Source: Centroberyx gerrardi
Taxonomy: Eukaryota > Chordata > Actinopteri > Beryciformes > Berycidae
Direction of reading: 5' to 3'
Assembly (NCBI RefSeq): GCF_048128805.1
Contig: NC_136013.1
Span: forward strand, 1,119,126 to 1,183,125
DNA: 64,000 nucleotides
The notes under the pieces are model-generated. The model made no database searches and had not been told where the DNA came from. It worked only from the letters and a program-made list of their open reading frames with translations. Shown piece by piece: positions 10,062 to 21,160 of this stretch. The translations under genes were made by a program, and so were the position numbers. How positions within the stretch are numbered: position 1 is the first letter of the stretch; each line of letters opens with the position of its first letter.

Positions 10062-10420
10062 ACTTTATTTATAAAGCACTTTTCAAAACCAAAGTTACAA
10101 AGTGCTTCACAACAAGGAACAAGTGCAAGGAAGAAAACATTAAAATTAAACTGAAGGTACTGATTAAATAAGTATAGCAAAGAGATAAAAAGACAAACAA
10201 ATGACAATAAATAAAATAAAGGACAAATGTAACACAAAATCAGATAAAAAAAAAAAGATGCAAAAAAAATGCAATAATGAACGAGGCAAACTTGGCTAAA
10301 ATCAGACCAGGATTAAAGGTAAGCTTTCTGATAAAAGTCTGTTTTTAGGAGTGATTTAAAAGATGATACTGACTTAGTCAGCCACACAGTTTCACGCCTG
10401 TTCCACAAGGCAATGAACTA
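10062..10420 (-). repeat. LINE 3' end abutting TAAR copy 1
   Basis: The most complete of the five: on the minus strand a C-terminal LINE frame (SVSSFKSLLKTDFYQKAYL, stop) leads into a 3' untranslated tail that ends AATAAAGTTTAT just before the TAAR ATG. The orientation is the same as the gene. Confidence 0.6.
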
Positions 10421-11401
10421 TACTCATATACAGTAAGGAACTTATAGGTGAAGAGTTCTTCATTTAATAAAATATTTGTCATAATAAAACTTTACACTTA
10501 AGAATAGCTTCAACTGTGTGAAATTCAATATATTGGCATGTCCAATCATCTGAGTGTCTTCCTAGTTGTGAAAAAGGTTCATAAAAGTCACATTTTTACC
10601 TGTAACTTATGCATCTTATGTTTGGTTCATCAGGGAAACAAACATGTTGTCTAACAATTCTCCTCCTTTTTTTCCTATTTGAACAGAAATGTTATGAAAT
10701 CATACTGTTGACAATATGTGGAAAAAAGCAGATATAACACACATTGGGTTAGTGACATGAAGCTCATATAGAAAAAATTCCATAATCTGAAAATGAAAGG
10801 TGATTTGATTCTGCTATTCCAGTCAGAAATGAATTCATGCCAAGAAGTCAGAGAAATATCAGCAGCTAACTGACTCCCTGTTTAGCAAAGGCTATCTGAT
10901 GTTTCTGCTTGCTTTTTACTTCTTCAGGACACAAAGAACAAACCTCTCCTGTTGTTGAAAATGGTTTAGTTTAAATCCTTATATTTGCAGATATTCCTGG
11001 AGACTGAGATGGCATTCTTGGATTAGCTTTTAAATAGATTGTTAATGTGTTTTAATCACTTTCTGGGTTCAGCTATAGGAGATTACCTGTTGGCCCTGTG
11101 TGTGTGTGTGTGTGTGTATTGAACTGAAGCTACATCAAGCTCTACAGTGAAATAAGTCATGACATTTTCACACATTTTCAACACAATCAAACATCATGAT
11201 GGCAAAATCTAAGGCACAGGTTGCAAATATTAATAAATAATTATCCTTTAAAAAGTACTACATTCTAAAGTAATCCTAGCATAGCAATAATGCAACAATA
11301 ATAAAAAGTGTTTATACAATACTCAACGTGTGAACACGAGCTAGCTTCCCAGAAACACATCATACCTGAATGCAGAAACATTTAGTTAAAGTGTCTCTTA
11401 C
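10421..11401 (-). other. Upstream block / putative intron 1, copy 1 (deleted form)
   Basis: Shared upstream sequence, but a stretch of about 0.98 kb present in the other four units is missing. At 11040 the sequence jumps from AAATAGATT directly to GTTAATGTG. A short (TG)n lies at 11097-11118. No coding potential is recognised. Confidence 0.6.
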
Positions 11402-11642
11402 CTCACACACTCACAGCTGGACAGAATGAGCGTCCTGTGTGTTTCCTGACACACCGTCACAGCTGTAACTGTCGGTCTCTGTCTGGCCTTTAAAGCCCGA
11501 GGCTCTGTGGACTGCAGTGTCTCCTGTGGACTGCAGTGTCTCCTGTGGACTGCAGTGTCTCCTGGCCGCCAGCCGCCTCAGGGAGTGAAGCTGGACACTC
11601 GTCCCAGTGGATGATGGACCGCACTCACTGCTGTTTATATTC
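11402..11642 (-). promoter_or_regulatory. Putative TAAR promoter and non-coding exon 1, copy 1
   Basis: The TATA-like GAATATAAAC is at 11633-11642 and the donor GAG|GTAAGA has its GT at 11400-11401. The donor lies 1.35 kb from the ATG, the shortest spacing in the array because of the upstream deletion. Confidence 0.45.
11505..11561. repeat. 19-bp minisatellite, three copies (unit 1)
   Basis: Three tandem copies of CTGTGGACTGCAGTGTCTC in the putative first exon. Confidence 0.95.
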
Positions 11643-11744
11643 AACTCTTCTTACATCTCTTTTCATGTTATAAGGATAACTTGACTACTGACTAAAATGT
11701 TTGTCATCCGATCAGGCCAGGATATATTATATATAATAATATTA

Positions 11745-13500
11745 ATAATAATAATAATACTACATTTTTGTTAACATAGCACTTTTCAAAATAGGGTCAA
11801 ACAAGTGTAAAATGACAAATGATAAATTGAAAAAAGTGGGTCTTTAAGAGCGTTTTAAAAATACACCCTTAGCTAATCTGAGCTCTTTGGGAAGCGCATT
11901 CCATAGTTTTGGGGCCCTGAAAGCAAATGTTCGATCCCCTCTTGAAATGAATTTGGATCTAAGACTATAGGAGAGACTTACCCGCAGACCTCAGGTTACA
12001 ATCAGGTTCATAAGGAATTAATAGATCTAAAATGTAGTCTGGGGCCTGTCCAAGACGTGCTGTAAAACTGATAAGTAAAATTTTAAAATCAATTCTAAAG
12101 TTACGGAAGCGTAATGCATTCACTTGAGAAAAAAAAAATTGCCCTGTTTTTCTGAATTAACAAGATAATTATCTCAGAATTCTGAGAAAAGTTTTCATGG
12201 AAAAAAAAATTCTGCTCTGTTTTTCTTAATTAACGAGATACCTCAAAATCCTGCGAGAAGCTCTCACCTGCATGGAGTAGCCTACGGTTGCAATACCATC
12301 TATATTACTTAAAGACACGAGTATCTCCCAATGTTTCAAACCAAAAGCAAAATAAAACTGGATTCAACTCAGAAATTCAGAATTCAGAAATACAGGGCAA
12401 TTTTTTTTTTCTCAAGTGAATGCATTACGCTTCCGTATAAAGTTTATAGGCAGCCAGTGCAAGGATGCTTGGACAGGGGTGATATGCTCCCGTTTCTTTA
12501 GACCCATTAGCATTGTGGCAGCAGCGTTTTGGACTAGCTGAAGGCGTGAGATTTGCTTCTGGGTGAGGCAGGAATAGAGGGAGTTACAGTAATCCAGGCG
12601 AGAGGATATAAAAGCATGAAAAACTTTATGCAAGTCAATAAATGACAGGAATGTTCTGATTTTAGAAATAGTTCTAACTTGAAGAACAACAACTTTCTTA
12701 ACCTGCTCCTCAAGTTGAGGTTCTGATCAAAAATCACACCCAAGTTCCTCGCAGAAGTTTTGACGTAAGGTCCCAAAGAACCTAGATCATTCTGAAAAGA
12801 GTTGATGGAGTGAGGGGGGCCAATTAGCAATATTTCAGACTTATTGTCGTTTAGCTGCAAATAGTTTTGGGACATCCAACTTTTAATGTCTTTTAGGCAG
12901 TTGTGAAGGGAGGCTAGTCCATGAGGCTCATTGAGAGTGATAGGCACATATAGCTGCTTATCATCTGTGTAACAATGGAAGGAGATGTTATGATCACAAA
13001 TTATGTGACCTAATGGGAGCATATGAAGGGAGAAGAGAATTGGACCCAAAATTGAACCTTGAGGCACGCCACATGTAATGTGGGCAGTCGAGGATCAGGA
13101 GCTACCTGACATAACAGAATAAGTTCTACGCGACAGATAGGATCTAAACCAATTTAGAGCAGAGCCAGAGATACCAACCCAGTTTTCAAGACGACCTAAA
13201 AGAATATCATGATCAACAGTATCAAATGCTGCGCTCAAGTCTAAAAGAACAAAAATTGAGCAATGCCCTGCATCTGCAGTTAAAAGGAGGTCATTAGTGA
13301 CTTTAAGAAGTGCTGTCTCTGTGCTAGTTTGAAAATCTTATTTCCATTTAGGAAATCAACAATTGATTGAGTACTACTTTTTCTAATAGCTTTGATCAAA
13401 ACAGAAGTTTTAAGATGGGCCTGTAGTTGGCTGGAACTGCAGGATCAAGACTGGGTTTTTTGAGGAGGGGATGTACATGTTTAAAGCTGGAGAGAACATT
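11745..13500 (-). mobile_element. L2-type LINE, 3' half, unit 1
   Basis: The minus strand encodes reverse-transcriptase parts: a PLLKKP-like segment near 13450, PQGSILGPILFSL, a catalytic box reading YTDD instead of YADD, LKDIKSWMSQNYLQLNDNKSEIL, and the C-terminal HAFISSRLDYCNSL and HITPV-SLHWLPI segments. The 3' tail begins at about 11745 beside a short AAT tract. It is broken by frameshifts and by a MITE at 12103-12437, and its 5' side is lost beyond about 13500. Clade call (L2, jockey superfamily) is from motif resemblance. Confidence 0.75.
12103..12437. mobile_element. MITE with about 50-bp TIRs inside L2
   Basis: The ends ACGGAAGCGTAATGCATTCA... and its reverse complement form near-perfect terminal inverted repeats of about 50 bp. 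The uninterrupted L2 sequence at 25.2 kb reads straight across the site (TCTAAAGTTTATAGG), and TAAAGTT appears on both sides here, consistent with a 7-8 bp target duplication. No transposase is present. Confidence 0.85.
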
Positions 13501-13570
13501 TTCAACATTTCCAAACATTTCCAAACATCTTTGTTTGTTTCTGGAACAAAAGAAACAAACATCTAACTAT

Positions 13571-13646
13571 GTTTGTTTCTGGCTGCTAGCATTAGCAATG
13601 TTAGCCATGTTGCTAATGCTAGCTACGCTAGCAGCCAGAAACAAAC
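13571..13646. repeat. Inverted repeat with GCTAGC arms
   Basis: Left arm GTTTGTTTCTGGCTGCTAGC pairs with the right arm ending GCCAGAAACAAAC. The inner part pairs again (CATTAGCAA with TTGCTAATG) apart from a 9-11 nt insertion in the right arm. It forms a long potential hairpin. Confidence 0.85.
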
Positions 13647-14640
13647 AAATGATCCATTGTCCGTTTCATAATCTAAACAAAGAACACCTTTTCTTGCAGT
13701 GGCCTTTCTAAAATGATCAAGGGCTGCGGTCGAATAGTCTTTTTTGCTTAGGAAGGTTCCTAACTGAGTGAAATGACCCGGAAGTATCTAAGTGGCAGCC
13801 ATGATAAGAGCTGTTCGAATTCTCTAAATGCTAAGGAAAGGTGCTTCAATGCTTCCTTACTTAGCTCCTTTAGCATAGGATATACTGGACCATCCTTTAC
13901 GGAAGGAAAGGAGATAATGTCGTCCCACAATTCCTTGCGGCAGCAACATTTAAAGCGACGCACCATTCGGCAGTTCACAAAAACAAACGATCATGACCGA
14001 CAAGGGACGCAGATCATCATGCAAGTTACCGTTGCTTATTAAGCATTTTCCATCTTATGTCATAACTTGCTAATATGCTTATATGTTTTGAACTTTCAAC
14101 AATATGTTAAACCCATAGAGGCGAACTATGAACGTTACGCTGCTGTTGTAAAATGATCAAAGTGAAGTTAACGTTGTAGCGTAACTTATGTTCAGTTTGC
14201 ATTAGTTATTTCTTCATTCTGAGCGTTGTTGTATTGCCAGCCTTTAGGAATATCATTAATTAATTTTACTTCAGTCACAGATGCTGAAACCCTCAGCCGT
14301 AACAACTTCAAAGCACAATCAAGTCAACATTTCAAGGTGTTTACTGAGTTGTGTGGTGGTTCTTAAGCTATTATATGCATAGGCTTATAATCAGATCATA
14401 ATCAGCATATTAACTGTGGCCCATAAGGGGTTTCAACAGACTATATTATAGAACAAAACACTGAAGCATAGTAGTACCCCCCCCCCATTTCAAAACGTTT
14501 AGCCTAGACATTGTGAGGATGTATTGTTATTTGTGTCAGTGACAGAACCAAAGAGTACTGTATGTGTTTGTGCTAGGACAGTAAAAGGGCAGCAGAGGGC
14601 GCTCTGAGTTTAGCAGTCAGCACGCATCGCTTTCGCGGCA

Positions 14641-14732
14641 TACAGGGAAGTTCAGAGGTCAGAGATAGAGCTAGTGCCACGAACAGATGATGAGCATTGC
14701 TGACCACTGTGTTACATGTTTTGCACAGGTAA
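14641..14732. repeat. 92-bp direct repeat, left copy
   Basis: Matches 15438-15529 at 91 of 92 positions. Both copies end in CACAGGTAA. About 700 bp of unrelated sequence separates them. Could be the ends of a small direct-repeat element. Confidence 0.85.
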
Positions 14733-15437
14733 GAACTGCTATGGTGACAAAAGTAAACTCCTAATTGTTATGCACATTGGTTTGGGGTCGGATACAAAGG
14801 GAATTTGAATGTGTGGGGCCGGGATGTGAGAAGGTGCTGAAAGTATAAGTGAATCGCGCTAGCAATTAACATTAGCAACTCGCGCTAGCGGTTAGCATTA
14901 GCGATGCACGGGCTAATATTAGCATTGGCAATTAGCAGGGGTTAGCGTTAGCGGCCATGTTGACTCGGTAAAGTCCGTGAAATGTTCATGTGTTTTGTAA
15001 ATAGCATTTTACTGTCTTGTAGATGATGTTATTGGTGTTCAGAGTGTTTAAAAGTAAGAATATTGCTAGAATACAGGTAGTTAGCCAGCCAAGTCAGACC
15101 TGTAATGATAAGCCTGTAGTAAAATTGGTTTGAAAGCTAGGTTTATTGTATTTCCCTGACAGCAGATACAATGGGTAGCAGGGCTAGTTAGACTGGCTAG
15201 GTCATCCTGTAAATAGAGGTTAATGTGTAATGTGATGTTTTGAATGAGTTAACTGAGCAAGAGACATTTATGGAACCTCAAATATGTTTATTGATATTCA
15301 GTGTTGTTTCTGTGTTGTGTGGAAGATGTCATGGTGCAGTCTAAACATGTAAATGTGGGTAACATGGTATACTAGATGGCTAAAATAAGTGAAGTCCATT
15401 GAGTGTAGGTGTAAAACAGGACTCTAAGCTCAAGTAA

Positions 15438-15529
15438 TACAGGGAAGTTCAGAGGTCAGAGATAGAGCTAGTGCCACGAAGAGATGATGAGCATTGCTGA
15501 CCACTGTGTTACATGTTTTGCACAGGTAA
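15438..15529. repeat. 92-bp direct repeat, right copy
   Basis: Partner of 14641-14732; the single difference is GAAGAG versus GAACAG. Confidence 0.85.
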
Positions 15530-16265
15530 CCCCCCTATAAATAAATGTGTTGCACCAGTTTGGGCCCAGCGCTTCATTCAGGACTTGTAACATAACCATA
15601 ACACAGAAGTCTGTCTTTCAAGAAAATGGGATATGAGACGTTTTTAGCCAGATGATGTTTTTAATTCAACATGTTTGAAACTTAAGAATGATGATATGTA
15701 CAGTAGTAGATTTGTAGGCCTAACAAGTTATGCCTATCTTGCATGAATTTAACAAGTATTTTCATACAATCATACTAATTGGGATTCATGTCGATAAATA
15801 TGAGTGGACAGGAGGGTGAGCGTGAGCAACTATTCTCAATGTGACAACCATTTCGTTTCACTTTTGTGACTGGTAGCTAATATTCCTTTTTTATTTCAAT
15901 TCCAACCTTGGTGATGAAGCAATATTTTTCACCGGGTTGTCCACGTTTATATAGCCTGCATGAAACAACACGGTAAGAACGCACGGGGCGAAGTATCTAA
16001 GATGCGCTTTTAGTAGTCCATCTTCAGAACACTGTGTATTGTTTCACCACGGCAGACCCACGTCATTAACATCCGCCGTCGCATAATTACGTAGCATAGT
16101 GTAAGTGCAGTCGGATTCTCTTAGCACCGCGGTTGTCTTTTCCTTAGCCCTTAGGAATTCTCCTTCACATCTTTCTTTGACCTCATGACGTTTTCCAATG
16201 AGGTCAAGGAAAAGTGGTTAGGAATAGGAGTTAGGACGTATTTTTTTGACTATTCGACCGCAGCC

Positions 16266-17120
16266 AAGGAGTTGATAAGCAGACAGATGGTTTGTTCTAT
16301 TGCACGGAGCTCGGCTCTAACGGAAAGCGATCCGGTTGTCTTTGCGACAGCGGCGCAAACAACAATACCACTTGGAAACGCTAGGGGGGGACAACGGGGG
16401 GAAAGTTGAAAAGTTGTCCGTATCCACTTTAACAAATAAAACAATAGTAAATCACATGGGCCAGAAAACTGCTGCACTGATCTCTGGGTTGAAACTTTTG
16501 GCCACACCCCAATCAGTGATGCCAATCAGGTATTTTGCCATTGACAGATGATGTCAAACACCTGTGTTGAGTTTTCTGCACTCTGTGATTTAGTGGCGTG
16601 TTTCGTTAAAAGTTTATTGGTTGATAAAAGCCAAACCATTTGACCTATCAATAACCTTTATGCAACTTTGAAAGAGGACGGTCCCAAGATTCTCCACACC
16701 AAGTTTCATGTGAATTGGATGAACGGACTAGGAGGAGTTGCGAAAAAAGTGTTTCTTAAATAATTCAAAATGGCAGTCAATACAATATGATGCACATTGA
16801 AAATGATATATGGGTTGGACTCGGCACCTTCCAAAGAATCTAGGAACACAAGAATTTTCAATCTACGACACACGGTTCAGAAGTTATTGGCCAAAACGTA
16901 AAGTTGCTTGTTATAGCGCCACCATCTGGCCAATATGCATGGGCTGCCTTGCCTGAGTAGTGGGGGGCCGTAGGAGCCCATCTGCCAAATATGGTTGCTG
17001 TAGGACTTACGGTTTCTGAGCTGCAGACACTTTTATGGGAGGAAAAGAAAGAACGAAAGAAAGAAAGAAAGAATTCCAGCAAAAACAATAGGGTTCCAGC
17101 ACTACGTGCTTGGACCCCTA
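16266..17120. repeat. Unclassified interspersed repeat
   Basis: The left part (16266-16560) shows nothing recognisable. From about 16560 the sequence resembles a common fish repeat that ends CGTGCTTGGACCCCTAAT, with a GAAA-type tract at about 17041-17070. Part of it (about 16855-16930) recurs in reverse complement at about 48800-48880. Confidence 0.4.
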
Positions 17121-17129
17121 ATTATGATA

Positions 17130-17645
17130 ATAAAGAATAGTTACACAAATAGTAATAATATTTCCATCTACTGGTATAGTACTGTAAGGGACTAACCAGA
17201 ACTTGTATTTTGAAACTGTCAAGGCAGTTAAGCATGCATCTTGCGATGCACCTGGACACTTCATCAGTGATGTTCCTGCAGTCATTGGGAGGGACTGGAC
17301 AGCAAACCCTCTGCACTTCGATGGGCTTGGAACTTGTTCGCCATCCACTGCTGCGGCACTGCTCCATCAGTTCAGCGTACTGGGCCCTCTTCCTCTCGTT
17401 GGCCTCCTCGATGCGGTCCTCCCATGGGACGGTGAGTTCCAAGAGGATGACCTGCTTAGTGTACACAGACAACAGCACCATGTCAGGCCTCAGTGTTGTT
17501 GCTGCGACAAAGTCTGGGAACTTAAGTTGCTTCCCCAGATCAACTTTCAGGTCCCAGTCTTGTGCTGTTGTGAGCAGGCCAGAGGAGGCAGTCCTGGTAG
17601 CAGGTGTTGGCTTCTCTCCTGCTGCTAACAGATGGATGGACGGAC
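17130..17645 (-). mobile_element. R2-like LINE fragment 4 (restriction-like endonuclease end)
   Basis: The minus-strand frame has RPDMVLLS, then VILLELTVPWEDR, then ERKRAQY. This fits the PD...(D/E)...K/R-Y layout of the C-terminal restriction-like endonuclease of R2-type LINEs. The 3' tail (AATAGTTACACAAATAG...) is the one at 2.77 and 29.94 kb, which ties it to the same family. The 5' side is truncated at about 17645. Confidence 0.65.
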
Positions 17646-17659
17646 ACACATACAGACGC

Positions 17660-18218
17660 AGATGAAAACATTAGAGAAGGCTCATAACTTTAACCTTTGA
17701 TTGGCAGGTTACAGCAGCAGGACTCACAACAGGGTTTAAAGAAACATCATTGTTAATCAAGTATTCTCTGAAACAGAACAAAACCGCTGCTCCCTTTGGT
17801 TTTGTTAATTTGGAGGCAACAAGTCAAAGTGCAGGCTCAGCATTACATCTCTTTGAATCCATGGCTGACACATTCCTTTGGTATTTTAACAGCTTTGCAG
17901 AGAGCTGTTATCATTCCATGTTAGGTCTTCAGCATTTTCATCATTATTTGTGTATGTTGTAGGGTTTGACTAAGTTTCACTGGGTGCCAGTCAGAACAGT
18001 CTGACAAAAGATTGACTGTTTAGTCAGAGTCAAGAGTCAAACCCCACAAAGGATCCATGTACATCATGAACATTATCCTGAACTAGGTAACCGTAAGATA
18101 CGGTAATCAATAGAATGTAGCTTTGCAATATAAATAGCAATAAACACTCAACATAAGAGAAATAAGCACAAACAACACAAAATTCTCAATTTCAAGTAAT
18201 AATTGTATTAGATCAAAA
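17660..18218. repeat. Shared downstream segment of copies 2 and 3, part 1
   Basis: Non-coding sequence closely matching 31325-31890. It is part of the 3' flank type shared only by TAAR copies 2 and 3; fragments of it also occur at 48.3 and 61.4 kb. No gene seen. Confidence 0.7.
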
Positions 18219-18644
18219 TAGGGCTGCAGCTATCGATTATTTTAGTAATCGAGTATTCTATCGATTATTCCATCGATTAATCGAGTAATCGGATAAGAAA
18301 TACTTTTGCTTTATTAAAGAGCAATAGTAAATATACAAAAGAGAAAACTGTCCGCACGAAGCTGTCCATACAACGCTGTGATTTACTGAAAAAGAGGTAA
18401 TTATTATTGATATTTATTACTAGGCCTAAATATCATACAAGTTCATAAGACTGGTTCATAAGACTAATGTACATTTATTTACTATGTTGAAGGGTTGCCC
18501 TACACCTGCTGACCCTACTCACTGCAATCAAACTAAACTGAATATACCTGCTGTATTGGACTGGTGCATTTTAGGCTCCAATTGCTACTTACACCACCTG
18601 ATATTTTGCTTTCTGGGGTATTTTATGCATCACTGTGAGGGGAG

Positions 18645-18707
<63 letters not shown>

Positions 18708-19486
18708 CATAATAATAACATGAATGAAGCTCAGGCTTTCACAAATTGACTGCAGCATTTTATTTTCTGTGGTTATTTTCTTGAGCAAAACTTAGCTAAC
18801 TTAGGGACATCACAACTAGCCACCATATTGATTTACGTTCTTAACTAGCCATTACATATAGCCATAATTAACGTACATTCTTTACTAGCCTTCATCTCAT
18901 CCCGTTTTAATATTAAATGCTGACTCCGCCCACCCGGGCCAGTTTCAGCGTACGCCGGTAGCAATTACAAGTGGACCCTATCCTACAGTCCCTGCTCTCA
19001 GCGGAGGGAGGGAGCTACGCTGTGTGGGAAGCGCTGTGACCGACCTCTCTGGATTAGACAAGCAAGTAGAGAAAACCGGCATCAGCCGAACCAATTTATT
19101 GCCAAATGCTTTGGGATTCACCACATTAACATTGCTTCCCATGGTCAGAAAAAGTTGGCAGATTTGTTGCTAGTCGCTTTTGAGAAATAGAGTCGCCAGG
19201 GGGGTCTGAAAAGTCGTCAAGTCTAGCGGCAAAGTCGCCAAGTTGGCAACACTGGATCCCAAACTTTGGACACTTTCTGTCGTTTTCTCTGGCCTGTCTC
19301 TTCTCTTCGCCCCTCGTTATTTTCTCTTCTTCAGCGCGTTGTGCAACAGTAATAATCATCCGTGCGAAACACAGTGAGCGTGTATATAGTTATATGGATT
19401 AAACGAAGCTTCGATGCAAAGAATTTGCATCGATGATTTTTAGTAATCGAGTTACTCGAGTTTCTCGAGGAATCGTTTCAGCCCTA
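18219..19486. mobile_element. Non-autonomous hAT element
   Basis: Ends TAGGGCTGCAGC... and ...CAGCCCTA, with ATCGA-rich subterminal repeats. The flanks read ATCAAAA on both sides. The same site without the insertion is at 31.88 kb (GATCAAAATAAGAAAG). The 1.27-kb element contains a (TG)n tract at about 18649-18706 and no transposase. It entered unit 2 after units 2 and 3 separated. Confidence 0.8.
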
Positions 19487-20310
19487 CATCAAAATAATAA
19501 TGTGAGTTCAGTTAATTTCAGTTCAGTTCATAACATAACAAAAAAAATCACTTTGGGTTTTCCTGGTACTCCAAATGAACCATCAAAACAAGGAAGTAAT
19601 CCAGCCAATCACAAATCAGTCCGACAGTTCTATCAAAGTTCAGTTCTCTTCATCAACAACAAAAAAATAATCTTCATAAAAACCCGCAAATGTTCAGTTC
19701 GAAAAGAAATTAGGATAACCCTTCGTTTTACAGGTCCCTAACAACGTATGAACTATTCCTAATTAGACGTTAACAAAAATGCTATTACACAGTAACGTGG
19801 CTGCGTTATTTGATCTTAAATGATGTTATTGTCTAACTGGACTAACTTACCATTTAGTTATTGCACTGTTAATTACTAACAATGTATGAACTGTTTATTA
19901 ACAAAAAATAATTATACAACAACATATTTGCGTTTATATGTATTTACATTAAATTTACGGTATTATTTAGTATTTACGGACCTGTAATATGAAGCGGGTG
20001 CAAGTGGACAATAATTCATACAATGTGACCATGTTTATTTTCTTTATTGACATTTAAATGGTACATTTAAACGGGACAGCAGCTTACATTCCATACAGAC
20101 CAGACCGTAAAGTGCCGGGGGATCAATTTTACAGACGCTGAGACGTTCGCTAGCTTTAGCCTATCTGGGGGTGAGTGAAAGATTATGCATGCTACGAACT
20201 TAAGCACCCTCCTGGGAGCTAGCATGGCTAACTTTTGTAGAGTGCTGGCTGTGTTAGTTAGCCAACGCTTGGCCATATTAGCTTCCAGTCATGTGCCTGC
20301 GTTCGTTGGA

Positions 20311-20416
20311 GTAGCAGTAGCAGCAGCAGCAGTAGCATTAGCAGCAGTAGCAGCAGCTGCAGTAGCATTAGCAGCAGTAGCAGCAGCAGCAGTAGTAGTA
20401 GTAGTAGTAGAAGCTG
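20311..20416. repeat. AGC/AGT trinucleotide tract
   Basis: Imperfect GTAGCAGCAGC-type tract. The corresponding tract in unit 3 (about 32674-33135) is much longer. Confidence 0.9.
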
Positions 20417-20469
20417 GTGGAAGTAGTATTTTTCCCACGGCGCAGCCGAGGGCGTCACGCGGCAGATTC

Positions 20470-20516
20470 AGGTCATGCATTCAGTCAGTCAGTCAGTCAG
20501 TCAGTTAGTCAGTCAG
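20470..20516. repeat. CAGT tetranucleotide tract
   Basis: About nine CAGT/TCAG units in a row with one variant (TTAG). Shorter in unit 3. Confidence 0.85.
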
Positions 20517-20839
20517 GTAACGCTTAGTGAGATGTCGCTTCGTGAGATGGCCTCTAGAGGGCGTCTTGGACTAAGAGATGGCCTCTTGCCTAAACGCCAC
20601 ATTCAGTCCCATATTGGTAATGCCATATTGGATCTCACACAGAGCTACACTCTTCGCCGTCAATTTACAGACATCCACATCTTCTGCTGTCCTGCAAACC
20701 TTAACGGTAGGTAACGTTATTACCTGTGGTTTTTAAGTGACGTTACTGGAATTATTATTTAACTGATAACTGTGTCATAATGCTTCAGTGCAGTGAATTG
20801 AATTGAACACGCGCCATGGGTCTGTACAGGATCTGTGCT

Positions 20840-21010
20840 TGTTCATGCTTAATGTACTGGAATGTTTTATTCCATGAATTTTGTTTCTTGTTTTATCTCT
20901 TATTTCTATCCCAGCTGTCTTTTCTCCTGTGAGGTGCTTTGTTGCTTTGTTTTCTATAGTGCTATATAAGGTAAGTTATTGTTATTATTATTATTATTAT
21001 TGAGGAATAA
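20840..21010 (+). repeat. LINE 3' end downstream of TAAR copy 2
   Basis: Same plus-strand LINE tail as behind copy 1, ending in (TTA)n. Slightly shortened around 20935-20965. Confidence 0.6.
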
Positions 21011-21067
21011 GTGTCTTGTTAATGGAGACATCAGCAGTGACTGTTGAGAAAGAAAAGTGTAATAAGC

Positions 21068-21160
21068 TTTATTTTTTCTGCCATACTTTTTTCTGCCATA
21101 CATTCATAAGCTTATTTCTCTGAGAGGCACCTGCCATGTCATCATTTTTTAAGATTTATT
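21068..21160 (-). terminator. Candidate poly(A) signals, TAAR copy 2
   Basis: AATAAA overlaps the stop codon (21155-21160) and recurs at 21068-21073 on the minus strand. Confidence 0.4.

Larger units (their letters stand above)
13722..16265. mobile_element. Non-coding DNA transposon with 18-bp TIRs
   Basis: A perfect 18-bp inverted pair, GGCTGCGGTCGAATAGTC at 13722-13739 and its complement at 16248-16265, brackets 2.5 kb. Weaker similarity continues inward (a shared TCCTAACT). No transposase frame is seen. The interior holds a 92-bp direct repeat pair and a TTAGC-rich patch at about 14850-14955. A target duplication is not obvious, so superfamily is open and the interior may contain a second insertion. 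Confidence 0.55.
19487..20830. repeat. Shared downstream segment of copies 2 and 3, part 2
   Basis: Continues the match to unit 3 (31890-34310), with trinucleotide and CAGT tracts of different length. No gene seen; long open frames here are products of the trinucleotide tract. Confidence 0.65.
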
